Below are positions 1 to 7,600 of a DNA stretch of 64,000 nt, one piece after another. The DNA comes from Tenacibaculum todarodis (GTDB taxonomy: Bacteria > Bacteroidota > Bacteroidia > Flavobacteriales > Flavobacteriaceae). The notes beneath the pieces are model-generated. The model searched no databases and was not told the origin of the DNA. It saw only the letters and a list, made by a program, of their open reading frames with translations. The stretch covers positions 2,482,001-2,546,000 of the forward strand of contig NZ_CP018155.1 of NCBI RefSeq assembly GCF_001889045.1. Direction: 5' to 3'. The position numbers were made by a program, and so were the translations under genes. The stretch's first letter is position 1; every line of letters begins with the position of its first letter.

Positions 1-3000
1 TTGAATAGCTTCTTTTATGAGTAGTGTAAACCTCGTGTAATCTATCTCTCCTTCTTTATAAGCAAATAAAGCTCCCAATTTTTGTTCTTTTACAAGAGGT
101 AACACCTCCATTTTATAGAAGAACCAAGCTTTTTTCCATTTTTGATAATTCTCTTTTGATTGTTTAAACTTCGATTGTACTTCTTGTTTTTTAAATTGAA
201 TATTGGCTTCCGCAATTTCAGTATCAATTTTTGCCGTTTTTACTTTTGCTTTATTTGTTCCTGATAAAAAAGGAATTGAAATTCCTGCTTGATAGGTATA
301 AAAACCAGTATTACCATTTACGTTTTGCAAACCTGCTTGAAGATTTAGCTTGGGTAAACTGTTTGCTTTAGCAGCTTTATATGTTGCTTCTGCCTCTGCT
401 ACCTGTAATTGAGCAATACTATATATTGGATGTTTTTCTGGATTAAAAGATTCAACATTAATTCCATTAGTAATTTCAAAATCATCAGAAACAGTAAAAA
501 AAGCATCAGAAATCAACCATAAATTTAGCTGTTTTAATGCAATATTATAGTCGCTTTTAGATTTCATAAATTTATTTTGAATTTGTAAAGCTTGGTTTTT
601 TGCAGCTGCATATTCCAATCTTGAAATGGCTTCTACTTCGTAATTTAAAGCTACAGCTTTTTCAAAGTTGGTATAAATGGAATCTAATTCTTTGTATAAA
701 TTGTATTTCCTTTTACTCTGAAAAGCATTTGCCCACGCCTTTTTTACTTCTAATTCTAAATCTAATTCTGAAAGTTGAAACGCTTTTTGAGCTAATTGAA
801 TGCGTTGCTCTTGCAATCGTTTTTTTGCAGAAACACCAAACACATCAATGTTGCTTTGACCAATTCCGATAGTTGTATAAATGCCATTCCCGTTATTAAT
901 TTCCTCACCTCCAGTAAAAACTTGAGTGGTTCCAAAATCGTAAGCTGTACTTTTTAACTGCTCTTGTTTACTAATTTCTAATTGCTTTTGTTTTAAAAGC
1001 GGAAAATTTTCTTTTGATAATTTAACCGCTTCATTCATTGAAATAGTTGGCAACGTATCATTAATTTCTTGTGCGTTTCCATTTATTGGTAAGAAAAACA
1101 TAAAAACTACTATTGCTGTAACTGTAATTATTTTTTTATCTGTCCTGAACTTGAATGATTTGTTTTCTACCCAATGATATAAAATTGGTAAAATGAATAA
1201 TGTTAACAATGTAGAAGTTAGTAAACCACCAATTACAACCGTTGCTAAAGGTCGTTGCACTTCTGCACCAGCTGATGCCGAAATTGCCATCGGTAAAAAA
1301 CCTAATACATCTGTAAAAGCTGTTAACATAATAGGTCTAATTCTTCGTTTTGTGCCTTCTATAATTCTATCTTTTAAATTAGTTACACCTTCTTCTTTTA
1401 GTTCATTTAAACCACTAATCATTACCAATCCGTTTAAAACTGCAACACCAAATAAAACAATAAAGCCTACACCTGCAGAAATACTAAAAGGCATATCTCT
1501 TAACCATAATGCAAATACACCACCAATAGTTGCCATTGGAATTGCGATATAAATCATTAAAGTTTGTGGTAATGATTTTAAAGCAAAATAAATGAGTACA
1601 AAAATTAGTAATAACGCAATGGGTACAACTGTTAGTAAACGATTACTGGCACGTTCTAAATTTTCAAAAGCACCACCATAACGAATAAAATAACCTGTAG
1701 GTAATTCTAATTGCGCATCTAACTTTGATTTTATTTCCATTACTAAAGATTTTACATCCCTTCCTCTAACATTTATCCCTACATAGGTTCTTCTATTTGT
1801 ATTGTCCCTACTTATTTGCATTGGACCAGCTTTATAGCTTACATCTGCAATTTCACGAAGTGGAATTTGATTTCCAGACGGTAAATTGATATATAAATTT
1901 TGAACATCAGAAATGTTTTTACGATTGGCAGCATCTAATCTTACTACTAAATCAAATCGCTTTTCTCCTTCAAAAATGATACCTGCAGTTCCACCTGCAA
2001 AAGCAGATTGAACCAATTGATTCATTTTATTTATTTGAAGACCATATTGGGCTAATTTATTTCTGTTATACGTAATTGTAATTTGTGGTAAGCCAGTTGT
2101 AGCTTCTGCTTTCATATCACCAATACCTTCTGTACCTGCAATAATTTTAGATATTTCTTCTGCTTTTTGAGATAACACATTAATATCTTCACCATAAATT
2201 TTTATAGCAATATCTTCTCTAACACCTTCTAATAATTCGTTAAAACGCATTTCAATGGGTTGCGTAAATTCATAATTAACACCAGGAATTATTTCAACAG
2301 CTTCTTTCATTTGCTCAATGAGTTCGTCTTTAGAATTAACTGAAGTCCATTCACTTTTTGGTTTTAAAATCACAAAAATATCTGCAATATCCATAGGCAT
2401 AGGATCTGTTGGTATTTCTGCAACACCAATTCGACTTACAATTTTTTCAACTTCTGGAAACTTTGCTTTAACAATTTGCTCAATCCTTGTTGTCGTTTCA
2501 ATAGTTTCAGTTAATGAACTACCAGGTTTTAAAATAGCGTGAAAAGCAATATCGCCTTCATCAAGTTGAGGTATGAACTCGCCCCCCATTCTTGTAAACA
2601 TAAAAACAGTAATCCCAAATAAAATAACAGAAACACCAATTATTAGTTTTCCTTTTTTTATTGCTTTTTCTAATAAAGGTTGGTATTTACGTTCTACCCA
2701 ATGCACAAATTTATCTCCATAAGATTTTTTTTCTGACTTTGGAGCTCTTAAAATTAAGGCAGACATCATTGGCACATAGGTCAAACAAAGAACCATTGCA
2801 CCAATCATTGCAAAAATGAAAGTCAATGCCATAGGTTTAAACATTTTCCCTTCAATACCCTCTAATGCCAATATTGGCAGAAATACGATTAGAATAATAA
2901 GCTGACCAAAAAAGGCAGCATTCATCATTTTTTTTGAAGCATCTGCTGCAACGCCATCACGTTCTTTGGATGTTAATTTCCTTTTCTTTAATACTTTTGA

Positions 3001-4260
3001 TGCAATGAGAAAAACGGTGCTTTCTACTATAATTACTGCACCATCTACAATAATACCGAAATCAATTGCTCCTAAACTCATTAGATTTGCCCAAACATCA
3101 AATGCATTCATCAATATAAAAGCAAATAATAATGATAATGGAATTGTTGAAGCTACTATTAAGCCACCTCGCCAGTTTCCCAATAAGAAAATAAGAACGA
3201 AAATCACTATCAATGCACCTTCAATAAGGTTTGTTGCTACAGTTGATGTTGTTTCAGCTATTAGCTTACTTCGGTCTAATAAAGGTTCAATTATCACACC
3301 TTCTGGCAAAGATTTTTCAATTTGAGCCATTCGAACTTTTACATTTTCTATTACATCATTTGAATTAGCTCCTTTAAGCATCATTACCAAACCACCTACA
3401 ACTTCTCCTTCACCATCTTGTGTTAATGCACCATAACGAATAGCTGAACCAAATTGTACTTTGGCAATGTCGCCAATAGTAATTGGAATATTATTCGTAT
3501 TTTTTATTGTTATTTTCTTTATATCATCTAAACTTCGCACCAATCCTTCACCACGTATAAAATTAGCTTGATGGTTTTTTTCGATATATGCACCACCTGT
3601 ATTTTGGTTGTTATTTTCCAGCGCTTCAAAGACATCAGTAATTGTTAATCCTATTGCACGTAATTCGTTTGGGTCAACAGCAACTTCATACTGTTTAATT
3701 TTACCACCAATTGCATTCACTTCTACAACACCTTCTACCATTGCCATTTGGCGTTGTACAATCCAATCTTGCATCGTACGTAAATCCGTAACCGAATATT
3801 TGTCTTTAAATTCAGGTTTTACTTTTAATGTATATTGATATATTTCTCCCAAACCAGATGAAATTGGTCCCATTGAAGGTTCTCCAAAACCAGCAGGAAT
3901 TTGTTCTTTGATGTCGTTAAGTTTTTCAGCAACTAATTGACGAGGTAAATATGTTCCCATATCATCATCAAAAACGATGGTAACCACAGACAAACCAAAA
4001 CGAGAAATTGAACGAATTTCTTGGACATTAGGTAAATTACTCATTGCTATCTCTATTGGATAGGTTATAATTTGCTCAATATCTTCTGTTCCTAAATTAG
4101 GTGCTTGTGTAATTACTTGTACTTGGTTATTTGTAATATCTGGAACAGCATCTATTGGTACTTGTGTCATACTCCAAATACCTATTCCAATAATGGTAAG
4201 CGTTAGCAAACCAATCATAAATTTGTTATTGATTGAAAAATCAATGATTTTATTAATCAT
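1..4260 (-). CDS. CzcA-type heavy-metal RND pump fused to a TolC-like domain (partial, runs off left edge)
   Basis: An open frame of 1420 codons starts at ATG 4260 and is still open at base 1, so the C-terminus is missing. Residues 1-1040 form a full-size HME-family RND inner-membrane proton/metal antiporter. The TM4 motif DFGIIVDGAVIIVE puts Asp400, Asp406 and Glu413 where CzcA of Cupriavidus has its transport acids, so Co/Zn/Cd is more likely than Cu/Ag. Residues 1042-1064 look like a signal peptide (KK, hydrophobic core, then NAQ-E), followed by a TolC/OEP-like region from about 1065 onward. Such fusions of about 1440 residues are common in Bacteroidota, so little is probably missing. It follows a Cys-rich small gene and probably shares its promoter. 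I am sure of the family and fusion; the substrate is inferred. Confidence 0.93.
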   Translation of the reverse strand, partial: MINKIIDFSINNKFMIGLLTLTIIGIGIWSMTQVPIDAVPDITNNQVQVITQAPNLGTEDIEQIITYPIEIAMSNLPNVQEIRSISRFGLSVVTIVFDDDMGTYLPRQLVAEKLNDIKEQIPAGFGEPSMGPISSGLGEIYQYTLKVKPEFKDKYSVTDLRTMQDWIVQRQMAMVEGVVEVNAIGGKIKQYEVAVDPNELRAIGLTITDVFEALENNNQNTGGAYIEKNHQANFIRGEGLVRSLDDIKKITIKNTNNIPITIGDIAKVQFGSAIRYGALTQDGEGEVVGGLVMMLKGANSNDVIENVKVRMAQIEKSLPEGVIIEPLLDRSKLIAETTSTVATNLIEGALIVIFVLIFLLGNWRGGLIVASTIPLSLLFAFILMNAFDVWANLMSLGAIDFGIIVDGAVIIVESTVFLIASKVLKKRKLTSKERDGVAADASKKMMNAAFFGQLIILIVFLPILALEGIEGKMFKPMALTFIFAMIGAMVLCLTYVPMMSALILRAPKSEKKSYGDKFVHWVERKYQPLLEKAIKKGKLIIGVSVILFGITVFMFTRMGGEFIPQLDEGDIAFHAILKPGSSLTETIETTTRIEQIVKAKFPEVEKIVSRIGVAEIPTDPMPMDIADIFVILKPKSEWTSVNSKDELIEQMKEAVEIIPGVNYEFTQPIEMRFNELLEGVREDIAIKIYGEDINVLSQKAEEISKIIAGTEGIGDMKAEATTGLPQITITYNRNKLAQYGLQINKMNQLVQSAFAGGTAGIIFEGEKRFDLVVRLDAANRKNISDVQNLYINLPSGNQIPLREIADVSYKAGPMQISRDNTNRRTYVGINVRGRDVKSLVMEIKSKLDAQLELPTGYFIRYGGAFENLERASNRLLTVVPIALLLIFVLIYFALKSLPQTLMIYIAIPMATIGGVFALWLRDMPFSISAGVGFIVLFGVAVLNGLVMISGLNELKEEGVTNLKDRIIEGTKRRIRPIMLTAFTDVLGFLPMAISASAGAEVQRPLATVVIGGLLTSTLLTLFILPILYHWVENKSFKFRTDKKIITVTAIVVFMFFLPINGNAQEINDTLPTISMNEAVKLSKENFPLLKQKQLEISKQEQLKSTAYDFGTTQVFTGGEEINNGNGIYTTIGIGQSNIDVFGVSAKKRLQEQRIQLAQKAFQLSELDLELEVKKAWANAFQSKRKYNLYKELDSIYTNFEKAVALNYEVEAISRLEYAAAKNQALQIQNKFMKSKSDYNIALKQLNLWLISDAFFTVSDDFEITNGINVESFNPEKHPIYSIAQLQVAEAEATYKAAKANSLPKLNLQAGLQNVNGNTGFYTYQAGISIPFLSGTNKAKVKTAKIDTEIAEANIQFKKQEVQSKFKQSKENYQKWKKAWFFYKMEVLPLVKEQKLGALFAYKEGEIDYTRFTLLIKEAIQ

Positions 4261-4383
4261 AGAAAATGTGTTAATTCAGTTAAACTTTTCGATACAATTC
4301 TGATGTAAAAAATAGAATTACCCGAAATTTCAAGAACCTTTAGGTTCTAAATTGGATATAATTATCCTTAAAAAGAAACTGAA

Positions 4384-4695
4384 TTATGCCCTTGGTGGCT
4401 GTAAAATTGAAGTAGTAAAATCTTTTTCTGTACCATTTTGGTAGAAAAAGTCTTTTGTAGAAATGTAGGATATGTTAATGTTTACATCAACAAATTTGAA
4501 ATCTATCGCACTAATATGGCAACATTGACAAATACAAAAAGGAGAACATAAGTCTGAATCTTGATGTTGATGATCACTGTCGGTTACCTGTGAAATTTCT
4601 GTTTGAACCTCATTATCAAGCGCAGCATAATCTTCGCAAGGTGCTAAATTAAGGGCTAAAATATAAATTGATAATATGAAGGCTAAATATTTCAT
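4384..4695 (-). CDS. small secreted Cys/His-rich protein, DUF6660-like
   Basis: A 103-residue protein with an N-terminal hydrophobic segment (about residues 3-18) and a Cys at 20, followed by a His-rich stretch (DHQHQD, 41-46) and a Cys cluster (C50, C54, C56, C58, C59, H60). This resembles the short DUF6660-type proteins that accompany RND metal pumps in Flavobacteriaceae; the family assignment is from memory. It lies 123 bp upstream of the fused pump gene and has its own -7 box, so it probably leads that two-gene unit. The clustered Cys and His suggest periplasmic metal binding or sensing, which is inference. No enzyme motif is visible. Confidence 0.7.
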   Translation of the reverse strand: MKYLAFILSIYILALNLAPCEDYAALDNEVQTEISQVTDSDHQHQDSDLCSPFCICQCCHISAIDFKFVDVNINISYISTKDFFYQNGTEKDFTTSILQPPRA

Positions 4696-4700
4696 TTAAA

Positions 4701-4708
4701 CAAAGATA
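4701..4708 (-). promoter_or_regulatory. -7 promoter box (TATCTTTG) for the DUF6660-like/pump unit
   Basis: On the minus strand TATCTTTG matches the Bacteroidota TAnnTTTG -7 consensus and ends six bases before the start codon, implying a very short 5' leader. Just upstream the minus strand reads TTTGCACAACCATTGCAC, a repeated TTGCAC that could contain the -33 element or an operator. Seen in sequence; activity is inferred. Confidence 0.55.
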
Positions 4709-4760
4709 TAAATTAATTAGTGCAATGGTTGTGCAAATAAGAAAGCTCAACTAATAATTT

Positions 4761-4798
4761 TAGAAGAAGTGCTTTTTTATAAAAAAGCACTTCTTCTA
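4761..4798 (-). terminator. 38-bp perfect palindrome, terminator of the copper operon
   Basis: Two 19-base arms are exactly complementary (TAGAAGAAGTGCTTTTTTA and its complement), giving an 11-bp GC-containing outer stem and an A/T inner part. It lies 9 bp beyond the stop of the HMA lipoprotein gene and upstream of the next unit's promoter, so it separates the two metal-efflux transcription units. Confidence 0.75.
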
Positions 4799-4807
4799 TT
4801 TATAGGT

Positions 4808-5206
4808 TTATTGATTCATTCCCATACTATGATCATATTTACAACAACCAGGTAAACCGTCATAAGCATTTAAATCTCCTTTTGATTTTTCAGTATCGTA
4901 GCCAGAAGCTGCTATTGCTTTGTGAATTTCCATTGCATTTGTTTTAGTGCCATCAAAAGAAACATCAATTTTCTTTTTTTTAACATCCCAAGTAGCAGTT
5001 GCTACACCTTCAACATTATTTGCTGCTTTTTCAATGGTGCTTTTACACATACCACAGTTTCCTCTAACTCCAAAGGTAATACCTGTAGTTGCCATTTCTT
5101 TAGAAACTTCAGTTTTGTTCGTATTCGTTTCTTTTTTGCCTTCACTTTTACAGCTTGTAAATACTGTAGCTGTAATAATTGCTAAACTTAAAATTACTTT
5201 TTTCAT
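4808..5206 (-). CDS. HMA-domain lipoprotein (putative periplasmic copper chaperone)
   Basis: A 132-residue lipoprotein. The signal peptide ends in a lipobox-like FTSC with Cys19, and a linker rich in Lys, Thr and Glu leads to a heavy-metal-associated domain (about 43-110) with the metal-binding loop GNCGMCKS (Cys51, Cys54). The C-terminus adds a second possible metal site, GCCKYDHSMGM. HMA domains bind Cu(I) and pass it between partners; here it would sit in the periplasm anchored to a membrane and deliver copper to the CusB/CusA system encoded upstream. It is the last gene of the operon, 33 bp after the cusB-like gene and just before the terminator palindrome. Domain call is firm; the delivery partner is inferred. 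Confidence 0.85.
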   Translation of the reverse strand: MKKVILSLAIITATVFTSCKSEGKKETNTNKTEVSKEMATTGITFGVRGNCGMCKSTIEKAANNVEGVATATWDVKKKKIDVSFDGTKTNAMEIHKAIAASGYDTEKSKGDLNAYDGLPGCCKYDHSMGMNQ

Positions 5207-5239
5207 TTGTTTAAAATTTAATTATTAATTGATTTTTTA

Positions 5240-7000
5240 TTATTCTATTACTTGTTTTACTTCTCCACATTTTAACATTGCATCGCCATAATATGGGTTC
5301 ATTACCACTTCTTCTTTACTTAACCAATACGCACCTTTGTTGCTATTTGCCATTGGACAAAACTCTACATATACTTTTTGGTTGATTTTAAATACCTGAA
5401 TAGCATCCATTAAACTTAATGAAAGCTGCATAAAATGAAGTCTTTGGGTTGCAATATCTGATGTTTTAGAAATTGAAAAGGTAGTTGCTTTTATTTTTCC
5501 TTTTAAAGACATCCAGCTTTTGTGAGCTTCATTATTTTTCAGCAATTTCATATCAACTTTAGATATATTTTCTAATATTACTTTTGATGCTGACATCGCT
5601 TTATTAGCATCATCTTTAACCAAAGCATCTTTTAAGTTGATATAATTATTAAAAACTGTTTTTAGTTGATTTTGAAATTCTACAGAAACTTCTATTATTT
5701 CATTTTTGTTGAAATTATTAGTTTCGGTTGAAGTATTATTATCCATACCAAGATGATTTTCGTGACCTGTCATTACTTTGCCACCTTTTTGATTCATCAT
5801 TGACTTTTTACCCTGTAATTGTGCAGCTGCATCTACAGTAAACGTTCCGTTGGTTACAATTTCATCACCATTTTTTAGACCTTTTAAAATTTCGTAGTTA
5901 TCTCCAATTCTATTACCTAATGTAATTTCACGCATTTCAAAAACTGGCTCATTCTCATTCGTTTTTAAATAAACCACAGAGCGTTTTCCTGTCCATAAAA
6001 CTGCAGATGCAGGAATAGAAATAATTGCTTCCTTATTAGATCTGATTCCTTTAATTTTTCCTTCAGCAAACATTCCTGGCTTCAATTCATTATTTCTATT
6101 ATTAAGCACAACTCTTAATTTTACAGTTCTTGTCTTGGAGTCTAAAACAGGGTTTATAAAATCTACTTTTGCGGTAATTTCTTTATTAGAATTTGTAGTT
6201 ATAAAAATTTCTTGCCCTTTTTTAAAAAAACCAATCTGATTTTCATAAACATCAAAATTTGCCCAAAGTGTGTTTAGGTTTGCTATTTTTAACAATGGCT
6301 GCCCTTGTTTAATATATGCTCCTTGTTCTACTAACTTTTCTGAAACTGTACCAGAAACAGTGGCATACACAGGAAAATTTTCTTTGACTTTACCAGATGT
6401 TACTATCTGATTGATTTGAGATTCTGAAAGTTTCCATAATTTTAGCTTATTACGAACAGCTTTGTATAATGCAGGCTGCGTTTCTTTTAAAGACGAAGCT
6501 GTAATTAATTCTTGCTGTGCAGCAAATAATTCTGGCGAGTAAATAGTAGCCAACAGTTGCCCATTTCTAACTTTTTCTCCTGTTGAATTCACATACAACT
6601 TTTCTATTCTTCCAGAAAAATAACTAACCTGAACTGTATTTGCTTCTTCGTTTTCTACAATTTTTCCTGATAATTTAATGGCATTGTCTTCAGCTTTACC
6701 ATTTCCAACAGTAGAAGTTTGAATGTTAGCCAAAGCCATCGCATTTTCTGTTAGCTTAAATTGGTCTGCCATTAAACCTTCAGCACTACTTTCTGCAGGA
6801 ATTAAATCCATTCCACAAATAGGACAATCGCCAGCTTCTGGTTTCATAATTTGCGGATGCATAGAACACGTCCACATTTGTTTTTTTGTAGAAACTTCAT
6901 CGTGTTTATGAGTATTTGTTTCAGAAGAATTTCCGAAGAGAAAATATCCTAAAAGTAGCCCAAGAGCTGGTAGAATAATATAAATTGCAAATTTTTTCAT
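5240..7000 (-). CDS. cusB: CusB-type RND periplasmic adaptor with heavy-metal-binding and DUF3347 domains
   Basis: A 586-residue membrane-fusion protein that bridges the inner-membrane RND pump and the outer-membrane channel. An N-terminal membrane anchor (about 5-22) is followed by a heavy-metal-binding domain (42-67, WTCSMHPQIMKPEAGDCPIC and then GMDL) and the biotinyl-lipoyl-like/alpha-hairpin/beta-barrel core of HlyD/CusB proteins (about 95-400). A C-terminal DUF3347 region (about 440-580) ends with a Cys/Met-containing segment (EFCPMANSNKGAYWL). It lies in one operon with the CusA, TolC and CopA genes, six bases after the DUF2911 gene. The Met- and Cys-rich modules support Cu(I)/Ag(I) handling. 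The domain order is normal for Bacteroidota, longer than E. coli CusB. Confidence 0.9.
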   Translation of the reverse strand: MKKFAIYIILPALGLLLGYFLFGNSSETNTHKHDEVSTKKQMWTCSMHPQIMKPEAGDCPICGMDLIPAESSAEGLMADQFKLTENAMALANIQTSTVGNGKAEDNAIKLSGKIVENEEANTVQVSYFSGRIEKLYVNSTGEKVRNGQLLATIYSPELFAAQQELITASSLKETQPALYKAVRNKLKLWKLSESQINQIVTSGKVKENFPVYATVSGTVSEKLVEQGAYIKQGQPLLKIANLNTLWANFDVYENQIGFFKKGQEIFITTNSNKEITAKVDFINPVLDSKTRTVKLRVVLNNRNNELKPGMFAEGKIKGIRSNKEAIISIPASAVLWTGKRSVVYLKTNENEPVFEMREITLGNRIGDNYEILKGLKNGDEIVTNGTFTVDAAAQLQGKKSMMNQKGGKVMTGHENHLGMDNNTSTETNNFNKNEIIEVSVEFQNQLKTVFNNYINLKDALVKDDANKAMSASKVILENISKVDMKLLKNNEAHKSWMSLKGKIKATTFSISKTSDIATQRLHFMQLSLSLMDAIQVFKINQKVYVEFCPMANSNKGAYWLSKEEVVMNPYYGDAMLKCGEVKQVIE

Positions 7001-7005
7001 CTTTT

Positions 7006-7596
7006 TTATTTATTTAATTTAAATGGAAAATTAATTGTTACTTTTTCCCAAACCAGTGTAATTGCACCTTCTGTGTCTCCAGTTTTTTCTACTTTATATT
7101 CTAAATGTTCAGTGATTTTATCTGAAAGAGTAGGGGTAACTTTAAATCTAATTACGTCATCTTTAGCATCGTATTCATCTTTGCCGTGTTGATCCCAATT
7201 TTTGTTAATCATAACAGTCCAATCTCCTTTAGATGGAATTGTAAAGAAACCATACTTGCCTTTTGGAAGCATTTCATTATTAATTATTAAATCTTTATTT
7301 GTTCCTATCCAAGTAGCATTATGAGCACCTGCTTGCCATACATTATCATAACCAACTAAACCACCAAAAATTATTCTTCCTCTAACACCAGGAGAAGAAT
7401 AATCGATATGAATATGAGCTTTTCCAATCATAGCCATTGTAGATTGATGTGGACTTAATACTTTCTTTTTTGGTATTTTCTCTTTCACTGATTTTGTAGA
7501 ATGATTTTTATGTTCATTATTATCAGTTTTTTTGGTTTTATTTTTACAACTAAAGATGGTTGTTATTAATACAAGTACTATTATTAATTTTTTCAT
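7006..7596 (-). CDS. DUF2911 lipoprotein
   Basis: A 196-residue predicted lipoprotein: the signal peptide ends in IFSC with Cys17, followed by a Lys/Asn-rich linker to about residue 45. The rest matches the DUF2911 family pattern as I know it: SPHQSTMAMIG, then IDYSSPGVRGR, then GGLVGYDNVWQAGAHNAT and a beta-rich C-terminus. The biochemical role of the family is unknown. Four bases separate it from the copA stop upstream and five from cusB downstream, so it is co-transcribed with copper export genes and probably acts in the periplasm. A role in copper tolerance is only inferred from this position. Confidence 0.85.
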   Translation of the reverse strand: MKKLIIVLVLITTIFSCKNKTKKTDNNEHKNHSTKSVKEKIPKKKVLSPHQSTMAMIGKAHIHIDYSSPGVRGRIIFGGLVGYDNVWQAGAHNATWIGTNKDLIINNEMLPKGKYGFFTIPSKGDWTVMINKNWDQHGKDEYDAKDDVIRFKVTPTLSDKITEHLEYKVEKTGDTEGAITLVWEKVTINFPFKLNK

Positions 7597-7600
7597 ATTA

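Noticed and set aside
1193..3838. Several plus-strand frames of 70-120 codons opposite the fused RND gene
   Set aside because: All lie within the long minus-strand coding frame, have poor amino-acid composition (Ile/Asn/Thr/Ser-rich) and match no family; they are shadows.
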